This document shows positions 1 through 8,606 of a stretch of DNA of 15,736 nucleotides, piece after piece. The position numbers and the translations under genes were made by a program. The stretch spans positions 1-15,736 of the forward strand of contig QAXH01003038.1 in assembly GCA_004335635.1 (NCBI GenBank), in the 5' to 3' direction. Under the pieces are notes generated by a model, which saw only the letters and a program-made list of their open reading frames with translations, had not been told where the DNA came from and did no database searches. Positions within the stretch are counted from its first letter, which is position 1; every line of letters starts with the position of its first letter. This DNA is from Chloromonas sp. AAM2. Taxonomy: Eukaryota; Chlorophyta; Chlorophyceae; Chlamydomonadales; Chlamydomonadaceae.

Positions 1-81
1 GTGGCTGCAGCTGCGCAAACTTGACGGTCCTTTGCAAGCGCCTCCTTAGCCACAGCAGCTTCATTTGCTTCATGCCTTCAG

Positions 82-270
82 GCTGAGAACCTGGTGCGCC
101 AGTTCAACGTCAACTGGCGGCCCGAGGACTTGCCCGAGTACCTTGAGTGGGCGCAGGCCGAGCAGTGCAGGATGCACACGGAGGAGTGGACCCTGGACCT
201 GGAGCCAGCAGCGCCCAAGATGGTGCAAACACCTGTCCAGTCCAGCGGGCCAGTGAAGAGAAACGCGTGA
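82..270 (+). CDS. Terminal coding exon of an unidentified gene (5' part outside window)
   Basis: The sequence before position 82 looks like the end of an intron (pyrimidine-rich, acceptor CAG at 79-81). From 82 a reading frame runs for 62 codons to TGA at 268-270, in phase 0. The peptide opens AENLVRQFNVNWRPEDLPEY and ends PVKRNA. It is rich in Glu, Trp and Pro up to about residue 45, then has a low-complexity tail. Codons mostly end in G or C, like the other genes here. I do not recognise the family and assign no function. The exon is a C-terminus only, so no domain call is possible. A TGTAA word about 200 bp downstream fits a 3' UTR of normal algal length. Alternative: a chance open frame, but acceptor, codon use and polyadenylation word all agree. 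Confidence 0.6.
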   Translation, partial: AENLVRQFNVNWRPEDLPEYLEWAQAEQCRMHTEEWTLDLEPAAPKMVQTPVQSSGPVKRNA

Positions 271-465
271 GCGGCAGTGCTCAATTCAGCTGCACAGCCG
301 TACAGCGCTGCCAGGCCTGCAGGCTCCAGTTCAGAGTCTGAGTGATGAGAAGTGAGCCAAAATGATACGTCTGGTGTGGCTGGCTGACATTTGGACAGTG
401 GGCGGCGCTGAGTTGGACATATTTGGTGGTCTTGTGCCAGGTGTTGATGAGTTGACAATGATGCA

Positions 466-470
466 TGTAA
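466..470 (+). terminator. Probable polyadenylation signal TGTAA of the first gene
   Basis: TGTAA is the usual chlorophyte polyadenylation word, with cleavage expected some 10-20 bases downstream. This copy lies 196 bases after the stop codon at 268-270 and is the first one after it on the plus strand. Confidence 0.5.
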
Positions 471-484
471 GGAGAACTTCAAAG

Positions 485-890
485 CAGTGTTCATCATGAC
501 GTTTGATTGTTATCATGTCACGGACATGCCACACCCTTAGGGTTTTTCAGGTGTTGCCGGTACCCTGCCAGCATGTCACTGGCATGACATGGATTGCGTT
601 GACAGGTGTGTGCACTCGTTTCACTTATTTGAACGCTGATGATGACGCTGAGGATGATGCTGAGCATGATTGCCTTTTACTGCGACAGCAATTGACTGAA
701 TACTCTTGCCGCCACCATGATACCGCCACACAACAATTGTTTTTTGGGTAGCTCCCTGTGTGGATTGTCATGTACAAGGCGTTGCCACGAGGACCTGTGA
801 CGACCCAATTGCCGGCTGCACAGCTGCACACGCTGTTTTCTATCTCAATGCCCACATTGGACACAAGGCTTGGATAACATGGTCTGACCA
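485..890. other. Intergenic gap between convergent genes
   Basis: This stretch separates the expected 3' end of the first gene (+) from the expected 3' end of the LPA3-like gene (-). I find no exon-like segment with splice sites and no RNA gene. Short imperfect hairpins occur, for example TGCCAG/CTGGCA around 568-586, but nothing I can assign a role. Confidence 0.5.
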
Positions 891-894
891 AGTA

Positions 895-899
895 TTACA
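895..899 (-). terminator. Probable polyadenylation signal of the LPA3-like gene
   Basis: TTACA on the plus strand is TGTAA on the minus strand. It is the first such word downstream of the LPA3-like stop codon (1284-1282), giving a 3' UTR of about 390-400 bases. Confidence 0.45.
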
Positions 900-1281
900 A
901 GGCCGGTATGCAGTGACAGATACGGGCGCAGTGAAAACTGGAGGTGGCAAGCACTCCCATGCACCACAAGGGCAAAAACGCCACTGCACCCGGGCAGACG
1001 AGCGTAAACAGACCAGGTCAAGCCAGCTTCGATGGGTGCTCTGACGCTACCTGCCTTCTGGCAGGCTGTTCCTGTCAAGATATCACCTGGGCGCATATGT
1101 CACCCGGTGTAGGCACTCAACTACTCGAGAACACTGTCAGCACTCTCAGCACTGCCCAAAAGCAACTTGATACTGTGCAGACCCGTCATTTCAGGCAGCA
1201 CTGTCTGGCACATCCTTGTGTGCATATCATCCACCCTGCTGCACAATCCCCACAGCCTCAAGCTGCAAACTCATTGCTAGC

Positions 1282-3861
1282 TCACAACCTCCATTCATGT
1301 GACTTCTCCACTTCGTAGTCATCCTCCCACCACGTGCTGTTCTTGAACCCCCTCCTGAGCACCTGCAACGCCGAGCCCTCCTCCTCGGTGTTGAGGCCCA
1401 TGGCGGCCTGCAGCTCCTCCTTGAGCTCGCCCAGGTTGTAGCGGGTCGGGTCCTCGGCTATGCACGCGTACTCGCCGCTGTCCTGCCGCAGCATCACCTG
1501 CGACACCCCAGGCACCAGGCACATTCCATTCCATGGTCACCTAGTCAGCATCGTACGCAAATGGGATAGTCCGGTATCTAGGCGATCAATCATACATGTG
1601 TGCAGACTGCTGGCAACACACATACTGCTTCCGTCCCCTCAAAATGAAAGAACTGCTCGGGGATGATGGCTGGTACCCACCTGCCAAGGCCCAGGGTATT
1701 CTCTGAACAGTGCTCCCGAGTAGTTGACAAGGTAGGGGGCCACGGTCACACTCTTGGAGTAGTCGCGCGTGCGCAGGAAGAACACAGGCCGGAAGTAGCT
1801 CAGGAACTCGTACTGAACTGACTTGGGGGGGAAGGCGGGCAGACCCAGGTCGCCGCGCAGAGATTCCAGCTCAAGGTTCCACAGCACCACCACCTTGCCG
1901 GTTTCTGGTAAGATACACGAAGACAACAGCACAATCAACTACATGCGTGGCATGGCAGAAGCAGGAGGACGTATGACAAGGCCCAACCGCCTTGCAGACA
2001 GACAGAGGATGGGTGCCCGCGCCATGCATGCCTCCATCAACTACACGCCTGCAGTACCGTGCAAAACCCACACATGAGCAAGCGTACAGACCAAGGCGCA
2101 CTGCTGTCTTTCTTTGCCTGCGGCTCAACAGGGCGCGAAAGGCACCTCAACATGTGACTAGCCCGCATCCCTGTGAAGCGTAGTGCATTGCACCTGCATG
2201 CCCCTCCCGCCTGCCCGCTCACCTGGACCCGCATTTCGGTTGATGTAGTCCTGCACGTTTGATAGCTCCACACATGTTGCGTTGATGACAATGTACGTGT
2301 CAGCCTGGGCACCAGCAGCCTGAGGAACAGGCACCCCAACACACACATGACAGGGCGGCATCAGGCACACCAGCTGTCACGCTCAGCTGCATACACATGG
2401 CTGGGCTGCAAATGCACCACAATGCAGCAGACGGGCATAAGCATGCCAGCCACGTGGTCCGCAGATACTGGCAGGCAGTGCTAGAACTAGGCTACCAGCG
2501 CCTTCTTAGCCACCTTGAACACATGTAACAACGTCAGCTACTACTACAGCAATGGCTGATGCGTCACAGCTCTTGCTCTTAGTGACAGGTTCAATCCCCA
2601 CCTTTGAGTCTGGCGCATACCCTGTCAGCAGGCCCTGGATAGAGAAGTTCCAGTCGGCGCCCTCCTTTAGGTGGCCAAGAGTCACACTCTCACCCATCAT
2701 GCTCAGACTGGGCTTGAACCTGGCAGGGCACAAGAGCATTTTGCCATGGAACCAGTATTGTAAGCGGTTGAGCATACCTGATTGCGCTGCTGCACCTGTG
2801 CACCTTACTTGTGACGGAAAAACGGTGGCTCATGATTTGAAATGATGCAGCATCCTGAGCAGACAGGACATTTCCATCCCACTGTGCAGTTTTTGGATGC
2901 CATGGATTCAAATGCACGACCTTGGTCTGTCTTCTTAAACAGGGACACTCGCTGCAGCTATCCTCCTGTAAACCCGTCGCTTACATTTTGTATGTGCGGT
3001 CATACTCGCCCTGATCCGGCATGAGCACATGCACACGCCTGCCTGCTGCTGCTAGCTGCAGCCACGCAACAAACACGAGCATCAGCCAGGTGTAGTAGGC
3101 CTTGGCTTGGTCATTTCAAGTCTAAAAGTTGCTGCACGTCCTGTTGCAAGTACATGTTTCCCTGGTGCTAAAACTGAGCCAAGAACAATGCTGGCAATCT
3201 CTAAGTATTAATATAGTTCCTGCGTAGCGTGCGTTGGCGCATGCAGTGCGCTTGTTCTGTGCTGAGGAGAGAGCCGCTGTGGAGCTAAACAGAGTGCTAA
3301 TTGAGCAGCAGCTTACCTGGCGAGCTGCAGCTAACGAGAGCTGCACGTTTGAGTCAATAAACATGTCTGATGCGCCCTTGTACCCTGCAGGGATGGGAGC
3401 AGGTCAACAGAGTACTGCACAGCCACAGAGCCTGGACCTACCACATGTTTGTCCAGGTGCACACATTGCAATGCAACACCACTAGTTCACCCACCATCTA
3501 ACTTGACAGGCACAGGAGGGAATTCAACCTCCATGCGTGTGAGGCCATCTTTGATGCCATCTTGCACGCATCGCACGGCGTCTCCAACCATCTCGGCAAA
3601 TGAGCTGGGACGGTAGGTCATACGGCCGGATGCACGCGGAGGGGTTGCTGGTGTTGCTGGTGTAGCCGGCGTGGCTTGCGAGGGCGTGGCACAGGCCCGC
3701 ACTCGACGCTCTGGACGCGAGCTTTGGAGACCAATCAATGTGTCATTGTTGGGGGTCGGCAGCGGGTTGCACATGCCAGCAAGTGGTTGGGCTGCTCTCC
3801 GATCGGCACGCCGCTGAGCCAAACACGGCGCACTTGAGGGGTGGAGAATCAGATTGGCCAT
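1282..3861 (-). CDS. LPA3: DUF1995 chloroplast protein, LPA3-like photosystem II assembly factor, 7 exons, 386 aa
   Basis: Exons in transcript order: 3861-3495, 3384-3317, 3055-2985, 2719-2602, 2319-2223, 1904-1681, 1497-1282. All are GT-AG, phases join, total 1161 bases including TGA. The N-terminus ([10 protein letters not shown]..., Arg-rich, hydroxylated) is a likely chloroplast transit peptide with a VRAC-A cleavage-type motif near residue 56. [13 protein letters not shown] linker follows at about 63-75. The DUF1995 domain runs from about residue 82 to the end, with recognisable blocks: [90 protein letters not shown] and [12 protein letters not shown]. These match, from memory, plant LPA3, a stromal factor that helps assemble photosystem II around CP43 with LPA2. 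The start ATG has a strong context (G at -3 and +4). Length is close to the plant protein. Plants and algae carry several DUF1995 paralogues, so the family is secure but exact orthology is inferred. Confidence 0.88.
3641..3676 (-). repeat. Short tandem repeat encoding (Ala-Thr-Pro)n in the LPA3-like protein
   Basis: Imperfect 9-base units encode [13 protein letters not shown] just after the predicted transit-peptide cleavage site and just before the DUF1995 domain. It probably acts as a flexible linker. Length variation between strains would not be surprising. Confidence 0.6.
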
Positions 3862-4068
3862 CGCTACACACCTTTGCCAAAGTCCTGGAGAGACAGGAAG
3901 GAGTCAGAGGCAGACAATTGTCTCCGCACAACCTCCGCCAAATTGTCTCCAGAGCACAGCAAGTGATGACCGGTAAAAAACAGGTCGTTACTATTTTGAA
4001 GCCACAGGATGGACAGCCATGGATGTTCGCAGGACCGGAACTGCAACATTTTGTAGGCATCACCGAAA
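3862..4068. promoter_or_regulatory. Short shared (bidirectional) promoter region between LPA3-like and ARC6
   Basis: Only 207 bases separate the start codons of the divergent LPA3-like (-) and ARC6 (+) genes, so both 5' UTRs and both promoters must lie here or extend into the neighbouring first exon. I see no clear TATA box in a convincing position. Inference from layout; transcription start sites cannot be read from sequence. Confidence 0.55.
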
Positions 4069-7000
4069 ATGGAGGCACCTATTGCAGGTCGCAGGCCAAT
4101 TGCTTCTGGACAAGGCCAGCGCCCAGTTCTCCTCCACGCACATTCAAAAGCACGCCTCTTTCGCAGATCTGGAAAGCCTGCGCAAGCTCAGCCCCTCTGC
4201 ATCGGCACGTTCGCTCAGCATTTCTCTGTTGCGGGCACGAATGGCCGGTGCCTTACACAAGTGGCAGCTGCCCAGGGGGTGGTTTTCTTCATGAACACAG
4301 AGTCTGACGTCTGTAGGCTGCCTTTGGAGCCACAACAGGTAGGAAGATAAAACAGTAGCAGTGTGGGATTTTGAGTTGTGGATCTGCAGAACGAGCAAGT
4401 GCATGCACACAAGCCCTCTTTTTTCTCCAACTTGTTGCGCAGCTGCTAGGCCTCAGGTCAGGCGAGTTACACAAGGACTCCGACATCAATCAGGCGTTCG
4501 ACGTGTTAAAAAATGCAAACCTTGAGCCGGGCTACAGCCCTCAAATTGCCGAAGGGCGGGCAGAGGTTTTGTCAACTGTACGTAGCAACCTTATCAGCAG
4601 CAAGCGAGTGCCCATGGACCGCCGTGACCGCGACACTGAAATTCCCACCGACTTGCTGCCATCATGCCTGGCTTTGTTGGTGGAGGTGAGTGATACCCTG
4701 CCCATGCAACTTCAATTCGGCCCATCGCTCAAGCTAACCACCATGCCCTTGCCGGCTGCAGTTGGGAGAGAGCGAACTGGTCATTCAACTGGGCACGGAC
4801 ATGCTCTCGTCTGGTGAGGTGGACAGCTACCCAGTCACCCAGGCTGACATCCTGCTGAGCATGGCCCTGGCAAAGTGCAACATGGCGCGCGAGGAATTTG
4901 AAGGCAGCACACAGGTAAATTATACTACACCTGTCAGGCACTTGGATTCTGTCCTCTTGCTCAACAAAGGCAGCATGAGTTACATGCTCTTGACATGTGA
5001 ACGCACCATGCATGCTCTTCCGCTTGAAATTCTGCCCTGCTGCCATCAGTTCAAATTTTCACACAGCATTGGGTGATGTGCGGCACGACACTGCTGCCTG
5101 GTCTTCTTGGCGGTGCAGGTGGCGGGCGGCTGCCAGCATCTGGAAGAGGCTCTGCAGCTGCTGCTGCCCAAGGGTCTGGGCCCTGTTGCGCCAGCACTGA
5201 TCAGGGAGGTGCAGGCCAGCCTGGCGCAGCTTGCCTGCCAGCGTGCACTGGAGCAGGTCAGTCACTGAGTGGACAAGCCGCGGCCCAAACTAAACATGGT
5301 GTCACGTCGCCAAAACCATGCGAGACCAACTCTGCACGAGGCATGCACCAGAGTACATGGCCCACGTATTGCACTACCTCCTTGCCAAGTCATCGTGGTT
5401 CATAATGTGGGCTTTCTGTATGTGGCTTTGCATCTTGCTAGAGTCCGTTACCATTCTGTAGCCCTGGCCCATTGTGAGAAATGGCTTGTTTTCCATCTGC
5501 TTGTACAGATGTCCGGGCCGGCCGACAAGGAGCATGCAGACGAGCGGCGACATGCAGTGCGCGGCATCTGTGAGATGCTCAAGCAGGCAGATGTGGAGAG
5601 TGCAGCTGGCAAGGCTGCCAGCAGTGGCACTGTGGCGCCTGTCAACCGGGAGTTCATGGCCCGGCTGGTGCCCCTGCTGACGTGCGACGAGCTCGTGCAC
5701 CTCCAGGAGTGGGAATTGGTCGCCAGGCATGCCAACATGCACAAATGGTGCGCTGGGGCAAAATAGGGCTTGGTGCCTCTGTTGCTCAATTCAGACTTCC
5801 ACCTTGGTGTGCTCAGCGAACTTGCAAAGCAGGGGTTATGCACCGCAGCAGACTCAATCATCGTGTTAAGCATGCTTGCTGCCTGCTCCTGTTTGCTGGT
5901 GTTCTTCCCAGGCTGTACCCCGGCTTGGTCGAGCGTGTTGCCAACGGTCACATCCTGCTGGGCTACCAGCAGTGCCAGCCAGCCTACATCCAGATGGCTG
6001 TGCAGCTGCTGAAGCAGTTGGCGCCCAGCAGTGAAACGCTGGTTGCCCAGGCAGTGTGCCAGGTGCTGCTGGGCAAAGTGCACAGCGCATTGGATTTGTT
6101 GGCACACGCAGAGGGAGCGCCCCCGAGGTGCGAGACACGTGGCGCATAGAAAATATGAACTCACGGGGTCATGAGACGGCCACCTGGCCATTGTGAAACG
6201 CACTTGACCCTGAACATAGTTCAAGGCTAGAGAAGCACATCATGTAGCACATTGTAAAAGCGTCTTACTTGCTTTGGTGCAGGGCATTTGCAAGCGACAT
6301 GCCATCCAGTCCACTGTGGGGCGCCCAAGCGCACGCCTACGTTCAGAAGAATACGCCAGTGGGTGAGGACGGCATGCTGCCCGGCCTGTGCAAGTACACG
6401 CAGCAGTGGCTGGGGAAGGTTCCGCTGCCCCTATTCCGCGACGACAGCTCGCCTGAAGCCACATCCGTGGGGCCGCTTACCACCTACTTCGAGAACACGC
6501 GTGTGGAGGCTCTGATCACTGTTTACGACGAAAAGAATGGCAATATTTCAGAATCGGTGCAAGGTGCACTGGATAACATAAGGCAGGGTGTTGGCCGCAT
6601 CCAGGAAGTTGCGCGCACAAAGCTGACAGCTGCGGCCGATCTGCCTGCTCCGTCTGCTCTTTCTGATCTTCCGCCACTGAGTGACCCCACAGCCAGGAAG
6701 CTCCTGGCGCCAGTGACAGCAGCGGCGGGCATTCTGGCGCTTGCTCTCATTGTATGGCCGCGGACGAGTAAGGATGTGCAATTAAGGGCAGCGCAGGGTG
6801 CACCGGCGACATCAGACGTGTCGCCCAGCGCCCGCCAAGCAGCCGTCGGCCAGGCGGTGCAGGACGCGTCGGCTCACCTCACGCCCAAGGTCGCAGAACA
6901 GGTTCTCAAGTTGTGGCAGGTGAGATGCGAACACTGGTATACACCAAGCCTTAGCGTCAACACACCCGATTTGTACTACATTGCTGTGGCAGACTGCATG

Positions 7001-8029
7001 TCAGGTGACGCCGCAGGGTTGCATGCCACGCAATGACGCTCATTCTGAGAATGCTGTTCCGATGCTTTGTCAGGCACGAGCACCCCAGCTGAGGCGTAGT
7101 ATCTGCGGCAATCTTATCCTTCCTTGCTCGTCTCGCAGGACGTCAAGGCCCAGGCACTGGGTGTGGACCATGACGCAAGCCGCCTACAGGACGTGCTTGT
7201 CGAGCCATTCCTGGGCATGACAAGACGCCAGGTGCAGAAGTTCAAGTCAGATGGGCTGTACATGCGGTACAAGCTCAATCGCATCAAGGTGTGCCTTTCT
7301 GCACATCAGTCAGCTGACAAGTCCAGCTCATGTTGTTCTATTTAGCTAGTATCGATCAGTCTATTGAGAAGCCTGTTGGCATAGGGACTGCAACATGATA
7401 AGCACGTGGAACATCAACAGTTGTCCGTCATGTGTGGCACTCAGATATTTCACAGGTACCTCGCACACATCACATCGATATCCGCTTTCGCTTGCTTCTG
7501 TTGCATGTAAGAGTCAAACCTCACTGCACTGCACGTTGCGCCATCTGCAGGTGAAGGACATCGACAGCAGCCAGTCCAGTGGCGTTGTGCTTGTCACAGC
7601 CACCCTGGAGGAGTCAGCTTCTCTGTATGACGATGGCAGCCAGGTGGACAGCTACACCGCCCTTGTGTACGATGCGCAGTACGAGTTCATCAAGGTAAGA
7701 CTCTGTCTGTTTGAGCATGACAAGTTTCAGATACCCCAGTCTTCCCTGCAGCATGCCTGTGTGCCTGTAGCCCGACCAGCTATGGCTAGCAGCTCATCCC
7801 TGAGCGACCAACTTTCAATTGACTGCAACCACCTGCCTTGCACATCTTCCACGACTGTGAGTTATAAACTGAGGAAATGCGATTTGCTGCTGCGTTGTCT
7901 AGGAGAACATGCATGACGGCATGAATGGATGTTCAGAGCCTTGGTTCTGCTTGCCTGTTTCTGCAGAGCAAAGACGGTGCATGGCGCGTGGCTAATGTGA
8001 CCGTGCTAGGTCAGAAGGGTGGCATTTGA
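4069..8029 (+). CDS. ARC6: ARC6-family chloroplast division protein, 10 exons, 750 aa
   Basis: Exons: 4069-4338, 4443-4685, 4762-4914, 5119-5256, 5509-5747, 5912-6127, 6283-6919, 7139-7288, 7551-7694, 7967-8029. All are GT-AG and phases join (2253 bases including TGA). The start ATG (CCGAAAATGG context) is the first in frame after a stop at 4054. Residues 1-70 are a likely transit peptide. A J-like segment (PLEPQQLLGL..., about 85-150) has no HPD triad. Helical repeats follow (LLSMALAKCNMARE, LLGYQQCQPAYIQMAVQLL, MLPGLCKYTQQWLGKVPLP). One membrane span lies at about 560-579 (LAPVTAAAGILALALIVWP). A C-terminal IMS/DUF4101 domain lies at about 617-748 (VLVTATLEESASLYDD, ending VANVTVLGQKGGI). 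In plants ARC6 sits in the inner envelope, faces the stroma with its N-terminus and tethers the FtsZ ring. The ATLEESA block favours ARC6 over the paralogue PARC6/CDP1, which I cannot fully exclude. Donors of exons 5 and 6 are the weaker GTGCGC and GTGCGA. Confidence 0.9.
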
Positions 8030-8208
8030 GCACTGTGGCTTCAGGCCTCAGGTTCACTTCATGGACTGAGCGTCACGTCATGGACTGCATACACAATTCA
8101 ATATGCAATAGCCCATCCACACCCAAAAAAGAAGTTTGCCAGTTCTGGGACAATTGTCCTTTTCAGCACTGGTCAAGCAGGATGTGCAAACCCAGGGCCC
8201 CTGTCGTG

Positions 8209-8213
8209 TTACA
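8209..8213 (-). terminator. Candidate polyadenylation signal of the Nudix gene
   Basis: TTACA on plus (TGTAA on minus), the first such word downstream of the Nudix stop codon (8609-8607), giving a 3' UTR of about 395-410 bases that would overlap the ARC6 3' UTR on the other strand. Confidence 0.4.
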
Positions 8214-8606
8214 GCAGCTATTGCCCAGTGTCACTGCAAATCGCACAGCAGAATCGATCAGTCCTGACACCAGGCAGAAATCTGAACATGAACACTCAAG
8301 GCGTTTCAGTTGCCAAGTTTCTACAGGTTGATTCAATTCAAGAAAACTACAGACCTTGCTAGCTTGCTTTTTGAATGGATTGAATCTGCTCATGCAATGG
8401 TCATTGCTTGTACCTTGCGCATAGCATAATGTTCATCCAGCGGAAAAAGGGCCCTGTCAATTATGATACCTGTGCAAATCCCAAGGGTGGCAACATCGGC
8501 AGCCAGCTCAAGCTGGCCCAGAGCAGTCACGGATATCCATAACTGACATAATTGACAGCACAGGTCTCAGAATTGATGGAAACGGATTTGAAGGCGGATG
8601 GCCGGT

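Noticed and set aside
1460..1666. Plus-strand open frame opposite the end of the LPA3-like gene
   Set aside because: It is a shadow of LPA3-like exon 7 and intron 6 on the minus strand, without its own splice signals or family resemblance.
2584..2602. GGTTCAATCCC, resembling a tRNA T-loop / B box on the plus strand
   Set aside because: It lies at the exon 4 / intron boundary of the LPA3-like gene on the other strand. No pairing acceptor stem or anticodon arm can be drawn around it.
3738..4307. 189-codon plus-strand open frame between and across the LPA3-like and ARC6 starts
   Set aside because: It runs antisense to LPA3-like exon 1 and through the shared promoter, then out of frame with ARC6 exon 1. 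Its peptide has no recognisable domain, and both overlapping genes have strong independent support.
5448..6224. 258-codon minus-strand open frame across ARC6 exons 5 and 6
   Set aside because: It is antisense to well-supported ARC6 exons and spans their intron without a break in logic on its own strand. The Cys/Ser/His-rich composition looks like a reverse-strand shadow.
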